DNA of 64,000 nt from Syntrophosphaera sp035450685 (GCA_035450685.1 DAOTNF010000007.1:1-64000); one strand, 5' to 3'. Shown: positions 16,828-26,396, counted from the stretch's first letter. A program made the numbers and translations. Notes: generated from the letters alone by a model not told the origin.

Positions 16828-17910
16828 ATGAAGAGACTTATTGTATTGCTATGTCTGGGCGTGATGATCCTGCCGTTAATGGCGGAGGAAATCAAGCTTA
16901 CCGGCGAAATGTGGAACCGCTGGACCCTCGAGACAGGTGACGCGCCGGCGGGAGAAAACACCATCCTGCGTAACAACCTGTCACTGGAACGTGGCTATTT
17001 GGGACTCGAGCCTAAATTTAGCGACGCGGTAAAAGGACGCTTTACGGTTGATATTTTCAGCACCGATCTGGTCAAAGACGGCGCCGGACTCAAAATCAAG
17101 TATGCCTATCTTGATTTTAACAAGCTGCTGCCCGTACCCGATATGACAGCCACCATCGGTTTGCAAAAGGTGTATTTCGGCAGCATCTACGATTGGGATT
17201 ACACCCTGATCGGCAAAGCACCCACCGATGAATACAAGTTTGCCAACTCCGCAGACTATGGGATCACCATCAATGGCTTCATCCCCGGCGGATGGGGCGA
17301 ATACGCGCTGGGCGTGTATAATGGGGAAGGCTACAAGAACTATGGCTCCAATCTGAAAGGCAACATCGAACCAGCCTTTTTGGCCAATCTGAGGGTGATA
17401 CCAATTACCGGCCTTACCCTGGGTGGATCGTTCATGCTTAACAGCAGCGAAAGAAGCGACTCCCTGACTGGCCTGGGCGGCGACAATCCCAAATACAACG
17501 AACAAAAAATGATGGATGCCTACCTGCGCGCAGCTTACGGTCCGCTGAGCCTGACGGGTGAATACATTATTAAAGACGTTACTTATCCCAATAAACCCGC
17601 CAATGACATGAGCGCAAATTGCGCCAGCGTGAATGCGGTGATCAAGCTGAACTCCCTGGTGGAGAAAGACATCGATCTCGTGGCCCGTTATGACCGTTCT
17701 GACCCCACCGACAGCGACAAGGACGAGAACATTGTCACAGCGATCACGGGAGGCGTGAACTATAACTTTATGCATGACGATTCCGCCAAACCCGCCATGC
17801 AACTGCAACTTAACTATACCACCAAAAGCAACAGCGTCAAAACCACCAACGATTCCTCTGCTTTGATGCTCCAGCTTAAGTGGCGTTTCAGCAATACCCT
17901 GAAAGTGTAA
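16828..17910 (+). CDS. Outer-membrane beta-barrel porin, probably phosphate-responsive
   Basis: 360 aa with a 19-residue signal peptide (MKRLIVLLCLGVMILPLMA). The rest is an alternating, aromatic-rich beta-strand pattern (KIKYAYLDFN, YALGVYNGEGYKNYG) ending in LQLKWRFSNTLKV. No family was firmly recognised; the overall look is of the OprP/porin-O type. It lies 17 nt before pstS under the Pho-box-like repeats, so phosphate uptake through the outer membrane is the likely job. Substrate specificity is inference from context. The ribosome-binding site AAGGAG is 7 nt upstream. Confidence 0.75.
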   Translation: MKRLIVLLCLGVMILPLMAEEIKLTGEMWNRWTLETGDAPAGENTILRNNLSLERGYLGLEPKFSDAVKGRFTVDIFSTDLVKDGAGLKIKYAYLDFNKLLPVPDMTATIGLQKVYFGSIYDWDYTLIGKAPTDEYKFANSADYGITINGFIPGGWGEYALGVYNGEGYKNYGSNLKGNIEPAFLANLRVIPITGLTLGGSFMLNSSERSDSLTGLGGDNPKYNEQKMMDAYLRAAYGPLSLTGEYIIKDVTYPNKPANDMSANCASVNAVIKLNSLVEKDIDLVARYDRSDPTDSDKDENIVTAITGGVNYNFMHDDSAKPAMQLQLNYTTKSNSVKTTNDSSALMLQLKWRFSNTLKV

Positions 17911-17927
17911 AGTATCAAGGAGAGATC

Positions 17928-18740
17928 ATGAAACTAAGAAACACATTAATTATTCTGGCAATACTCCTGATAGGGGTGTCAGCTTTTGCCAAGACAGAAA
18001 AAGTCGTCTGTTCAGGCTCCACCACAGTGCTTCCCATTGCCCAGGCCACAGCCGAGGCATTTATGGATAAAAACCCCAATATTAACATCTCCATCCGCGG
18101 AGGCGGTTCCGGCGTCGGTATCGCTGCCTTGCAAAACGGGACCGTGCACATCGCCAACTCCAGCCGTCCCATCAAAACCAAGGAAATGAACCAGTGCCGT
18201 GCCAAAGGCATCGCTCCCACAGCCTACGCCGTGGCGTTGGACGGAATCGCGATCCTGACACACAAGTCCAATCCCGTTAGCAACCTGACCGTGAAGCAGA
18301 TCAAGGCAATCTACACCGGAGTGATCAAGAACTGGAAGGATTTGGGCGGCCCCAATCTGCCTATCGTGGTTATCTCCAGGGACGTGGCCTCGGGAACTTT
18401 TGAAGTGTTCAACGAAAAAGCCCTGGGAGGCGCCAAAGTTATCTCCAGCGCTCTGTTGCTGGCCTCGAACAACGCGGTTGTCACCTCCGTGGCTGACACC
18501 CCCGGCGCCATTGGTTACGCTGGACTGGGATACCTGGGAGAAGGCGTGAACACGGTGTCCGTCAACAACATAGTCCCCAGCAAAGCAACCGTGCAAAACG
18601 ACAGCTATCCTCTTTCCCGCAAACTCTATATGTACACCAACGGCAAGGCCAAAGGCGCGGTTGGTTCTTACATTGCTTTCATCCAATCCCCTGCCGGACA
18701 GAAAATCGTGGAGAACGAAGGTTTTGTAGCTCTTAAGTGA
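17928..18740 (+). CDS. pstS: Phosphate ABC transporter substrate-binding protein PstS
   Basis: 270 aa periplasmic phosphate-binding protein. The signal peptide is residues 1-21 (LRNTLIILAILLIGVSAFA) with no lipobox cysteine. Family motifs are CSGSTTVLPIAQA at the mature N-terminus, RGGGSGVG, SRDVASGTFEVF and TPGAIGYAG. I chose the ATG at 17928 because AAGGAG lies 7 nt upstream and the signal peptide begins there. It is second in the porin-pst operon. A stable hairpin separates it from pstC. Confidence 0.93.
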   Translation: MKLRNTLIILAILLIGVSAFAKTEKVVCSGSTTVLPIAQATAEAFMDKNPNINISIRGGGSGVGIAALQNGTVHIANSSRPIKTKEMNQCRAKGIAPTAYAVALDGIAILTHKSNPVSNLTVKQIKAIYTGVIKNWKDLGGPNLPIVVISRDVASGTFEVFNEKALGGAKVISSALLLASNNAVVTSVADTPGAIGYAGLGYLGEGVNTVSVNNIVPSKATVQNDSYPLSRKLYMYTNGKAKGAVGSYIAFIQSPAGQKIVENEGFVALK

Positions 18741-18786
18741 TTAAGCGCGAACATGTACTGCCTTCAGCAGTCCTCAAAAGTAATAA

Positions 18787-18808
18787 AAAGGGAGCGCAAG
18801 CTCCCTTT
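18787..18808 (+). promoter_or_regulatory. Hairpin between pstS and pstC (attenuator or mRNA-stabilising)
   Basis: The 9-bp perfect stem AAAGGGAGC/GCTCCCTTT closes a GCAA tetraloop. No U-tract follows, only GTGGGGG that runs into the pstC ribosome-binding site. It could protect the pstS message or reduce readthrough so that binding protein exceeds permease. Confidence 0.6.
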
Positions 18809-18819
18809 GTGGGGGAGGA

Positions 18820-19689
18820 ATGAAAACCCTTAAAGAGAAACTGTTTCAGTATATTACATATCTGGCCGCCCTGTTCACCATCCTCTGCATGCTTGCCATC
18901 ATCTTTGGCATTTTCCGGGAAGGGCTGCCCCTGTTCCGCGTTGTAAGCCTGAAGCAATTCATCTTTACCAACAACTGGTATCCCACGCATGCAGAACCGG
19001 CCTTCGGAGCTTTGGCACTTATCGCGGGTTCGCTCGCGGTGACCCTGGGAGCATTGCTGATCGCTGTTCCCCTGGGTCTTGGCTCGGCCATATTCATCTC
19101 TGAAATTGCGGGCAGCAAGATGCGTGAGGCGATCAAGCCCATTATCGAGCTGCTGGCCGGCATCCCGTCTGTGGTTTACGGCCTGTTTGGCATGGCCTTC
19201 CTGGCCCCTCTGGTGCGCCAGTGGTTCAATCTCGATACGGGGCTGAACGTGTTTTCGGCTTCGATTATCCTGGGAGTGATGATCGTGCCAATCATCAGCA
19301 GCCTTAGCGAGGACGCGCTGTCCAGCGTTCCCTCAAACATCAGGGAAGCGTCGATGGCCTTGGGCGCCACTCGCAGCGAAACGATCTTCAGAGCGGTGGT
19401 GCCAGCCGCCCGCAACGGGATACTCTGCAGTGTGTTGCTTGGCTTTGGCAGGGCAGTGGGCGAGACCATGGTGGTCTTGATGGTGGCGGGAGGTGCGGCC
19501 AACATACCCACATCCATCTTTGAGCCCACGCGTCCCATAACTTCCACGATAGCCGCCGAGATGGGGGAAACAGTGGTAGGCGACCTGCACTATCAGTCCT
19601 TGTTCGCCCTGGCAATCCTGCTGTTCCTGATCACCCTGGCAACCAACCTGATCGCGGAACTGGTTTTTAGCAACAGGAGGAACCGATGA
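18820..19689 (+). CDS. pstC: Phosphate ABC transporter permease PstC
   Basis: 289 aa, six predicted membrane helices. The EAA-like coupling loop is IREASMALGATRSETIFRAV, with the typical GIPSVVYGLFG segment in front. It forms the inner-membrane channel with PstA. The start is ATG with GGGGAGG directly upstream. The last 4 nt overlap pstA. Confidence 0.92.
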   Translation: MKTLKEKLFQYITYLAALFTILCMLAIIFGIFREGLPLFRVVSLKQFIFTNNWYPTHAEPAFGALALIAGSLAVTLGALLIAVPLGLGSAIFISEIAGSKMREAIKPIIELLAGIPSVVYGLFGMAFLAPLVRQWFNLDTGLNVFSASIILGVMIVPIISSLSEDALSSVPSNIREASMALGATRSETIFRAVVPAARNGILCSVLLGFGRAVGETMVVLMVAGGAANIPTSIFEPTRPITSTIAAEMGETVVGDLHYQSLFALAILLFLITLATNLIAELVFSNRRNR

Positions 19690-20540
19690 AAGGCCGCAAG
19701 CTGAAAAACACGTTTTCAACGGCCATTCTGGGCTTTGCCCTGCTTGTTACGGCCCTGTTCCTGGTCACGTTCCTGGTGCATATGTTTTACAAGGGCAGCA
19801 TGGTTTTGAACTGGGAGTTTTTAACTTCCGTGCCCCGCAACTCCATGACTGAAGGGGGCATCTGGCCTGCCCTGGTGGGAACCTTCCTGTTGACGGTGCT
19901 GGCTGTGGCGTGCGCTTTGCCTTTGGGGATAATGACCGCTATCTGGCTCACCCACTACGGAAAACCGTCCTGGCTGATCAGCATCCTGCGCGTGGCTATC
20001 AACAGCCTGGCGGGAACTCCCTCGATCATCTTTGGCTTGTTTGGGATGGCGGTCTTTGTCAATATGATAGGCATGGACGTTTCGGTTTTGGCGGGAGGCC
20101 TGACCCTCGCCATCCTGGCGTTGCCGGTGATCATCAACAACACCGAGGAAGCCATCAGAACCGTGCCCCATGAATTTACGGAAGCTTCCCTGGCCCTGGG
20201 CGCAACCACCCGGCAGACCATTACCCGGGTCGTACTGCCCACAGCTTTGCCCAACATCCTGACCGGCGCAATCCTGAGTATCGGGCGTGTGGCCGGGGAA
20301 ACAGCCCCCATCATGTTCACCGCCGCCACTTTTTACTCACGGAAACTGCCCTCCAGCCTTTCCGACGAGGTAATGGCCCTGCCCTACCACATCTACGCCT
20401 TGATGACCGAGGGCACGCATCCTGAGAAGCAGGTGCCCATCGCCTATGGCACCGCGCTGGTCTTGCTGCTCATGGTGTTGCTGGTGAGCGCCACGGCAAT
20501 CTATCTGCGCTATTATTTTAGAAGGAAAAAACAATGGTAA
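19686..20540 (+). CDS. pstA: Phosphate ABC transporter permease PstA
   Basis: 284 aa, six membrane helices. Signature segments are AGTPSIIFGLFGMAVF and the coupling loop FTEASLALGATTRQTI. It is the partner of PstC in the inner membrane. It overlaps pstC by 4 nt and pstB by 7 nt, indicating translational coupling across the operon. Confidence 0.93.
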   Translation: MKGRKLKNTFSTAILGFALLVTALFLVTFLVHMFYKGSMVLNWEFLTSVPRNSMTEGGIWPALVGTFLLTVLAVACALPLGIMTAIWLTHYGKPSWLISILRVAINSLAGTPSIIFGLFGMAVFVNMIGMDVSVLAGGLTLAILALPVIINNTEEAIRTVPHEFTEASLALGATTRQTITRVVLPTALPNILTGAILSIGRVAGETAPIMFTAATFYSRKLPSSLSDEVMALPYHIYALMTEGTHPEKQVPIAYGTALVLLLMVLLVSATAIYLRYYFRRKKQW

Positions 20541-21292
20541 AACCTCAATTGCAAACCCGGAAACTGAATCTCTGGTTTGCCAAAAACCACGTATTGCATG
20601 ATGTTGACCTGTCGGTGCACAGCCAAAAGGTTACCGCCATGATAGGCCCCTCCGGTTGCGGCAAATCCACCTTGCTGCGCTGCTTCAACCGGATGAACGA
20701 CCTGATTCCCGAAACGCGCATCACGGGTGACGTGCTGCTGGGAGATGAAGACATCTACAAGAACGGCAGTGACGTTTCAAGGATCAGGGCTGCCGTGGGC
20801 ATGGTGTTTCAGAAGCCCAACCCCTTCCCCAAATCCATCTTTAACAATGTGGCCTACGGATTGCAGATCCAGGGCAAGATACGCAGGAGCGAGCTGGAGG
20901 AACGGGTGGAACAAAGCCTGAAAGCCGCCTGGTTGTGGGAAGAAGTGAAAGACAGGCTGAACCAATCCGCCATGAGCCTTTCAGGAGGCCAGCAGCAGAG
21001 GCTGTGCATTGCCAGAGCCCTGGCCAACCGCCCCAAAGTGTTGCTGCTGGACGAGCCGACCTCAGCCCTCGACCCGCAGTCAACCGCGAAGGTCGAGGAA
21101 TTGTGCCTGGAACTGAAGAAAAGCGTGACCATCCTGATCGTAACCCATAACGTAGCCCAGGCGGGGAGGATCTCCGATTACACCGCCTTCATGTATCTGG
21201 GCGATCTGGTGGAATTCGACAAAACGGAAAAAATGTTCACCGTGCCCGCCGACAAGCGCACCGAAGCCTATCTGACCGGCGTGTTCGGATGA
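20534..21292 (+). CDS. pstB: Phosphate ABC transporter ATP-binding protein PstB
   Basis: 252 aa ABC ATPase that powers PstCA. Walker A is GPSGCGKST, the Q-loop region GMVFQKPNPFPKSI is typical of PstB, the signature is LSGGQQQR, Walker B is VLLLDEPTSAL, and the switch His is in IVTHN. The cluster order pstSCAB-phoU is canonical. Confidence 0.95.
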   Translation: MVKPQLQTRKLNLWFAKNHVLHDVDLSVHSQKVTAMIGPSGCGKSTLLRCFNRMNDLIPETRITGDVLLGDEDIYKNGSDVSRIRAAVGMVFQKPNPFPKSIFNNVAYGLQIQGKIRRSELEERVEQSLKAAWLWEEVKDRLNQSAMSLSGGQQQRLCIARALANRPKVLLLDEPTSALDPQSTAKVEELCLELKKSVTILIVTHNVAQAGRISDYTAFMYLGDLVEFDKTEKMFTVPADKRTEAYLTGVFG

Positions 21293-21304
21293 TTGGGAGG
21301 AATT

Positions 21305-21958
21305 GTGATTGATGCCAAGATATTGGATTTGAAAAACATGCTGATGTCCCAGGCAAGCCTGGTGGAAAAAATGGTCTCCATGGCCATTTCAGGAATTTAC
21401 AGCCGTTGGGACGGTTTGCTGAAAGAAGTGAGAATCTTTGAGGAACGGGTAAACCAGATCGAGCTTGATCTGGAAATCAAATGCATCACATCGATTGCCC
21501 TCTACCAGCCTGAAGCCAGGGATTTGCGCCTGATCATGATGATCATGAAGATAAACAACGACCTGGAACGTTTGGGCGACCAGGCGGTCAATATCGCCGA
21601 AAGCGTTGAACACCTTGTGGATCAGCCGATTGTCAACAAGCTGCCGGAATTGGAAGAGATGAAAAACTCTGCCTTCGAAATGCTGAAACAGAGTTTGGAC
21701 GCCTTTGCGGCAGAGGATGTGGAAAAATCTCGGGCGGTCTGCGACGCTGACGACGCGGTGGATGAGCTTAACAGAAAGATTTTCTACCGCCTGATGGAGA
21801 TCATGAAGGATAACATAAGCGCCATCGAACCCTGCCTGCATCTGCTCCGCATCGCCAAAAACCTGGAACGGATCGCCGATCTTTCCACCAACATAGCCGA
21901 AAATACAGTTTACATGGCGGTGGGCAAGGTGATCAAACACAATATCGACAAGGAATGA
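21305..21958 (+). CDS. phoU: Phosphate signalling protein PhoU
   Basis: 217 aa, all-helical, two PhoU repeats each carrying the metal-binding E/DxxxD pattern (NNDLERLGDQAVNIAE and AKNLERIADLSTNIAEN). It connects the Pst transporter state to the histidine kinase and damps the Pho response. I chose the GTG at 21305 because GGGAGG lies 4 nt upstream; a TTG at 21293 inside the ribosome-binding site is the other option. It is last in the Pho block, and the repeat island that follows begins ~110 nt downstream. Confidence 0.92.
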   Translation: MIDAKILDLKNMLMSQASLVEKMVSMAISGIYSRWDGLLKEVRIFEERVNQIELDLEIKCITSIALYQPEARDLRLIMMIMKINNDLERLGDQAVNIAESVEHLVDQPIVNKLPELEEMKNSAFEMLKQSLDAFAAEDVEKSRAVCDADDAVDELNRKIFYRLMEIMKDNISAIEPCLHLLRIAKNLERIADLSTNIAENTVYMAVGKVIKHNIDKE

Positions 21959-22066
21959 ACTCCGCTCCGGAATCGGCGTGGCCACGGATAAAAAGGCTAC
22001 AAAGCATTCGGATTAAGAAAGCGTGAGAGTTTAACCCACCCGGATACATAGAACCCCAAGATCCAA

Positions 22067-22671
22067 GACGCGTCATCCCGGGCAAGCTTGCTTGACCCGG
22101 GATCCAGTCTTTTGGAAACAACCGCCCAGCCCCGAAAAACCGGCATCAATTACTTGACATTCGCATAAATAATCCTATACATTCAGCACAATCCTTCATA
22201 GCGCCCTCCCTTGCTGCTACAGCGTTTGGAGCCATCATCCTTAGGTCATCCTTATAAATTATAAGGTTGACCCCAGGAAGACCCACCCCGGAGAGGGGGA
22301 TGCAAATGAGGGCAATCCCCTCTATAATATATAGGTGCTACGATAATTGGAAAGGTGTTTTTGAGGTGGAAAGGTGAAAAGGTGAAATGGTGAAAAGGTG
22401 CCCCAAAAACAAAGTCCACCAAGCTATATTTTGTGTCATCCCGGGCAGCGACCCGGGATCCAGTCTTTTAGAAACAACCACCCGGCCCAAAAACAAGCGG
22501 TAAATCCCGAACCCCCATTATACCAATCCGCGCCTTTCATCCGCGTAAATCTGCGTGAACCGCATGACCCGTGATCCAGTGCCCAGGGGTGGCAAAGTCC
22601 GTTTGCCACAGAGACCGGAGGTCTCTTCCAAACAGGCAACACCGTTGCCTCTGCCGGACGGACTCCAGCAG
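22067..22671. repeat. Intergenic repeat island 3 (A, D, E, A, C, B; reverse orientation)
   Basis: It occupies the gene-free stretch 21959-22839. Hairpin A copies are at 22067-22117 and 22423-22475, with a half copy at 22560-22583. Module D is at 22190-22345 with core CTTATAAATTATAAG. Module E is at 22348-22404. ATCCGCG-rich module C is at about 22528-22562. Four-hairpin module B is at 22590-22671. From 22672 to 22839 there is a T-rich stretch and a TTGACA at 22782-22787 without a convincing -10, the likely ackA promoter region. Confidence 0.85.
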
Positions 22672-22839
22672 CCTTTTTGTCTCCGCTTGCTATTTCCAGT
22701 GAAAAAATTTGCAGTTTTTGGTGAGACTTTATAGTTTGCTCATGCTTTGGACTGATACTCCGGCACTTATCCGCAAAAGGGTTGACAATATCGGCTGTTT
22801 TGGCTGTTTGGCACCAAAACAACACTACGAGAGGAAAAA

Positions 22840-24039
22840 ATGAAGATTTTAGTGCTCAACTGCGGAAGCTCATCGATAAAATTCCAGTTCATCAACATGG
22901 ACACCCGCCAAGTGTTGGCGGAGGGAATCGCCGAACGGATCGGCGAGGACATCGCGCTCTTCACCTACAAGAGTGAGAAATTCACCCGGAAAAAGAGCGA
23001 GATGGCGATCGAGAACCACGAGCAGGGCTTGCAGTTGATAATAGATTCTCTTTTGGACGAGACAAATGGCGTGATCCGCGACAAGAGCGAAATAGACGCC
23101 GTGGGACACCGCCTGGTGCACGCCGGGGAGCATTATTCGGACGCGGTGGTGGTCACCGACCACGTGGTGGAAGTGATGCGCGAGTGCGTCCCGCTGGCGC
23201 CGCTGCACAATCCCGCCAACATGAAAGGCATCGAAGCGGTGAAAGCCAACATGCCAAAGGTGCCCCAATGCGGCGTGTTCGACACCGCCTTCCATCAGAC
23301 CATGCCGCCCCAGGCCTACCTCTACCCCCTGCCTTTGGAGATGTATCGCACCCACAAGATCCGCCGTTACGGCTTCCACGGCACCTCCCACAAGTATGTC
23401 AGCCAGCGCGCGGCGGAGTTTTTGCAGCGCGATCTGGCGGAACTCAAGGTCATCAGTTGCCACATGGGCAACGGAGCTTCCATCACCGCCATTGCGGGAG
23501 GCAAGTCCGTGGACACCTCCATGGGCCTCACCCCGCTGGAGGGGCTGATGATGGGCACCCGTTGCGGCGACATTGATCCCGCCATCCCCATCCACATGCA
23601 GCAACAGCTTGGCTTGAGCGTGGACGAGGTGAACGTGATCCTGAACAAGAAAAGCGGCATGCTTGGCCTCTCCCAGATTTCCAACGACATGCGCGTGATC
23701 GAGGATGAAATCCTGAAACATCAAAACCCCCAGGCGACCACCGCCCACGATGTCTATTGCTACCGGATCAAAAAATACATCGGAGCCTACTTTGCCGCCA
23801 TGAACGGCCTGGATGTGCTGATCTTCACCGGCGGCGTGGGCGAAAACATGCCCATCATGCGCTCTTTGGCATGCCGCGACCTGGACGCCCTGGGCATCCG
23901 CCTCGATGAGGAAGCCAACTCCCGCTTCTCGAACAAGATCGAGGTGTTGAGCGCGGCTGACTCCCGCGTGACGGTGCTCAAGGTGCCCACCAACGAAGAA
24001 CTGATGATCGCACTGGAGACCCAGCGCCTGCTGTCCTGA
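22840..24039 (+). CDS. ackA: Acetate kinase
   Basis: 399 aa. Acetyl phosphate + ADP gives acetate + ATP, the substrate-level phosphorylation step of acetate-forming fermentation; cytosolic. ASKHA-fold motifs are present: LNCGSSSIKFQ (phosphate 1), GVFDTAFHQTMP, YGFHGTSHKYV, HMGNGASI and TGGVGENMP. The length is standard. The ribosome-binding site AGAGG is 6 nt before the ATG. It is followed closely by the S4-domain and metalloprotease genes, probably one transcript. No phosphotransacetylase gene is in the window. Confidence 0.96.
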   Translation: MKILVLNCGSSSIKFQFINMDTRQVLAEGIAERIGEDIALFTYKSEKFTRKKSEMAIENHEQGLQLIIDSLLDETNGVIRDKSEIDAVGHRLVHAGEHYSDAVVVTDHVVEVMRECVPLAPLHNPANMKGIEAVKANMPKVPQCGVFDTAFHQTMPPQAYLYPLPLEMYRTHKIRRYGFHGTSHKYVSQRAAEFLQRDLAELKVISCHMGNGASITAIAGGKSVDTSMGLTPLEGLMMGTRCGDIDPAIPIHMQQQLGLSVDEVNVILNKKSGMLGLSQISNDMRVIEDEILKHQNPQATTAHDVYCYRIKKYIGAYFAAMNGLDVLIFTGGVGENMPIMRSLACRDLDALGIRLDEEANSRFSNKIEVLSAADSRVTVLKVPTNEELMIALETQRLLS

Positions 24040-24058
24040 AGCCCCGGGGAGGGAAATT

Positions 24059-24322
24059 ATGCGCATCGACCTGCTGCTCAGCAAGCTTTGCCTCACCAAG
24101 ACCCGCAGCATAGCCAAGACCGCCTGCGACAAAGGCTTGGTGGCCATCAACGGCAAGAAAGCCAAGGCATCCGCCGAGGTGAAGGAAGGCGACCTGATCA
24201 GCCTTTCCCTCTATGGATTCCTGCACGAAATCCGGCTCGATAAAATTCCGGCCGGCAACGTCGCCAAGAAAGACGCCACCAATTTCTATACCCTGCTCAG
24301 CAAAACTCCGCTGAACTCCTGA
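24059..24322 (+). CDS. S4-domain RNA-binding protein (HSP15-like)
   Basis: 87 aa. A single S4 fold: RIDLLLSKLCLTKTRSIA, DKGLVAINGKKAKAS, VKEGDLISLS. Small S4 proteins of the HSP15 group bind rRNA or stalled 50S subunits, and that role is inferred by family. The start ATG follows GGAGGG by 5 nt. It is 19 nt after ackA and 7 nt before the metalloprotease gene. Confidence 0.85.
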   Translation: MRIDLLLSKLCLTKTRSIAKTACDKGLVAINGKKAKASAEVKEGDLISLSLYGFLHEIRLDKIPAGNVAKKDATNFYTLLSKTPLNS

Positions 24323-24329
24323 GGAACGC

Positions 24330-25271
24330 GTGCGCAGCCTGCTGCTCCTGTTTCTGCTCCTGGTAAGCGGCCTGGCGGCAGAATACCGGGTGGCCGCCGT
24401 GGCGGAAAACCTGGTGGTCTATTCCGCGGACGGCGAGTTTGGCGGCAAAGGCGCCTTCCTGCAAGGGGTGGACAAACGCATCGACGCCCTGCAGAGGGAT
24501 ACCGGAATCTATCTGGAGCAAAAGGCGGATGTCTATATCGTGCCAGACCGTGCCAGTTACAGGCAACTGGCTTCCGGCAAGGCGGCCATCGTGGAGTTTT
24601 CGGATGCCTTTTACAGCTCCGCGGAACGCCGCATCTACCTGCGCAGTTCAGACCAGATCTGGGAAAACTACTCCGATATCTTCCTCCACGAATACACCCA
24701 CTGGTATCTGGACGAAATCTTCCTCTCCGCCCCGCTTTGGTTTCATGAGGGGATGGCGACGCATTACGCCGGGCAGATGGGGCCGGAGCGCTATCTGCTC
24801 TTTGTGCGGGAACGCTTTTGGGGCAACAAGCTGGATCTCTTCGCCCTGGCCTATGAGTATCCCACGGAAGAGCGTGAATGGCCGATGTACTATCTCAGCT
24901 CCTGGTTTGCCACGGATTATATGCGCAACAAGGATGAAGCCGCCTGGCGCAGGTTTTGGGCTATCACTTCCGCCCATGCCAGATTGGGGCACAAGACCCG
25001 CTTCGTGAGCGCTTTCAGCCAGGCATACAACAGCAGCCTCTACGAGTTTAACCTGGATTTCGCGGCCTATAGCAGGAGGCAAGCCTGGATCTATCTGATC
25101 ATCGGAGCCAACTCGATAATCTTTGCCATTCTGCCCGTGGTGCTAATCTTTGCTTGGCGCAAGCGCCGTAAAAAGCTGCTGTCCATGCCGGAACTGGAAC
25201 CGCCTGTTGATGAATCCGAGCAGGAAACGGATGCAACGCCTTCCGGGGATGAGCATAAATTGGTTGACTGA
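24330..25271 (+). CDS. Membrane-anchored MA-type (gluzincin) metalloprotease-like protein
   Basis: 313 aa. The N-terminal signal peptide is MRSLLLLFLLLVSGLAA. The peptidase-MA-like domain has zinc motif H120-E-Y-T-H and downstream glutamate in WFHEGMATHYAG. One membrane helix lies near residues 253-275 (YLIIGANSIIFAILPVVLIF), followed by a basic stop-transfer RKRRKK and an acidic cytoplasmic tail. The catalytic domain would face the periplasm. Substrate unknown. The start is GTG with GAGG 6 nt upstream; a small hairpin after the stop (25272-25288, ATCCGC/GCGGAT) is a weak terminator candidate. Confidence 0.8.
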   Translation: MRSLLLLFLLLVSGLAAEYRVAAVAENLVVYSADGEFGGKGAFLQGVDKRIDALQRDTGIYLEQKADVYIVPDRASYRQLASGKAAIVEFSDAFYSSAERRIYLRSSDQIWENYSDIFLHEYTHWYLDEIFLSAPLWFHEGMATHYAGQMGPERYLLFVRERFWGNKLDLFALAYEYPTEEREWPMYYLSSWFATDYMRNKDEAAWRRFWAITSAHARLGHKTRFVSAFSQAYNSSLYEFNLDFAAYSRRQAWIYLIIGANSIIFAILPVVLIFAWRKRRKKLLSMPELEPPVDESEQETDATPSGDEHKLVD

Positions 25272-25324
25272 ATCCGCCCGTTGCGGATATTTGGTCTGGT
25301 TAAATTTTTGCTTTTGGAGTTGAG

Positions 25325-26356
25325 ATGTATCCCATAAGTTTTGGCAGCGACAATCATTCCGGAATCCATTACAAGGTCTTTTCCTCATTGCAGCAGGCAA
25401 ATGTGGGCTTTTGCCCCGCCTATGGCGATGATGCTCTGACGGATCGTATTTTGAGCGAGATCGAAGCCCTCTTCGGAGGTGACTGCACGGCTTGGTTCGT
25501 GATCACCGGCACAGGGGCCAACGTCGTCTCCCTGCAAAACTTCCTGCGTTCTTACCACGCGGTTTTCTGCGCCAACAGCTCCCACATCAACGTGGATGAA
25601 TGCGGCGCGGTGCAGAAATTCACCCAGGCACGCCTCAAGGTGATCGACACTCCGGATGGCAAACTGACTCCCGAACTGATCGAACCTAAACTGCTAACCA
25701 ACCGCGACCAGCATCACTCGCAGGGACGCGTGGTCTCCATCGCCCAAAGCACGGAATATGGCACGCTCTATACCCTGGAAGAACTGAAGGCCCTGGCGGA
25801 TTTCGCCCATCAGCACGAGATGTTTTTGCACATCGACGGCGCCCGCCTCGCCAATGCCGCCGCCGCGCTGGATTGCAGCCTGCAAGCCATGACCAAGGAC
25901 ATCGGGGCGGATATCGTGAGCTTCGGCGGAGCCAAAAACGGCCTGCTCTTCGGCGAGGCGATAATCAGCTTTTGCCCCCAGATCACCGCGGACATGCGTT
26001 TCTACCGCAAACAGGCCTCGCAGCTTTTCAGCAAGATGCGCTTCATCGCCGCCCAGTATGAGGCCTATCTGGATCAGGATCTCTGGTTGGCCAACGCCAG
26101 GGCTGCCAACTCCATGACCCGCTTGCTGGCGGAAAAACTAAAGGAATTCAAGCAGATCAAGATCACCCAACCCGTGCTGGTGAACTCCCTCTACGCCATC
26201 CTGCCCCGCGAGATCACCCCCGCCCTGCAGGAAAAATACCACTTTTACATGTGGAACGAGGCTCTCAACGAGGTGCGCCTGATGTGCAGCTTCAACACCC
26301 AGGTTGAGCAGATTGAGGAGTTTATCGAACACCTGCGGGAACTGCTCGCGGAGTGA
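25325..26356 (+). CDS. Low-specificity threonine aldolase
   Basis: 343 aa PLP enzyme of the beta-eliminating lyase group. It cleaves L-threonine/allo-threonine to glycine and acetaldehyde. Marks include DNHSGIHYKV at the N-terminus, the cofactor-stacking region ITGTGANVVSL, HIDGARLANAA with the conserved Asp and Arg, and the Schiff-base lysine in SFGGAKNGLL. The start is supported by TTGGAG upstream. An amino-acid-fermenting lifestyle fits. The gene converges with pyrF. Confidence 0.9.
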   Translation: MYPISFGSDNHSGIHYKVFSSLQQANVGFCPAYGDDALTDRILSEIEALFGGDCTAWFVITGTGANVVSLQNFLRSYHAVFCANSSHINVDECGAVQKFTQARLKVIDTPDGKLTPELIEPKLLTNRDQHHSQGRVVSIAQSTEYGTLYTLEELKALADFAHQHEMFLHIDGARLANAAAALDCSLQAMTKDIGADIVSFGGAKNGLLFGEAIISFCPQITADMRFYRKQASQLFSKMRFIAAQYEAYLDQDLWLANARAANSMTRLLAEKLKEFKQIKITQPVLVNSLYAILPREITPALQEKYHFYMWNEALNEVRLMCSFNTQVEQIEEFIEHLRELLAE

Positions 26357-26396
26357 GCCGGTGATATTATTGGTTTCCGAAAGAACCCGTGCGCCC

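Noticed and set aside
21293..21304. TTG start for phoU immediately after the pstB stop
   Set aside because: It would lie within the ribosome-binding site GGGAGG; the GTG at 21305 fits better.
22870..24165. 431-codon frame on the minus strand opposite ackA
   Set aside because: Shadow of acetate kinase; no recognisable motif, biased composition.
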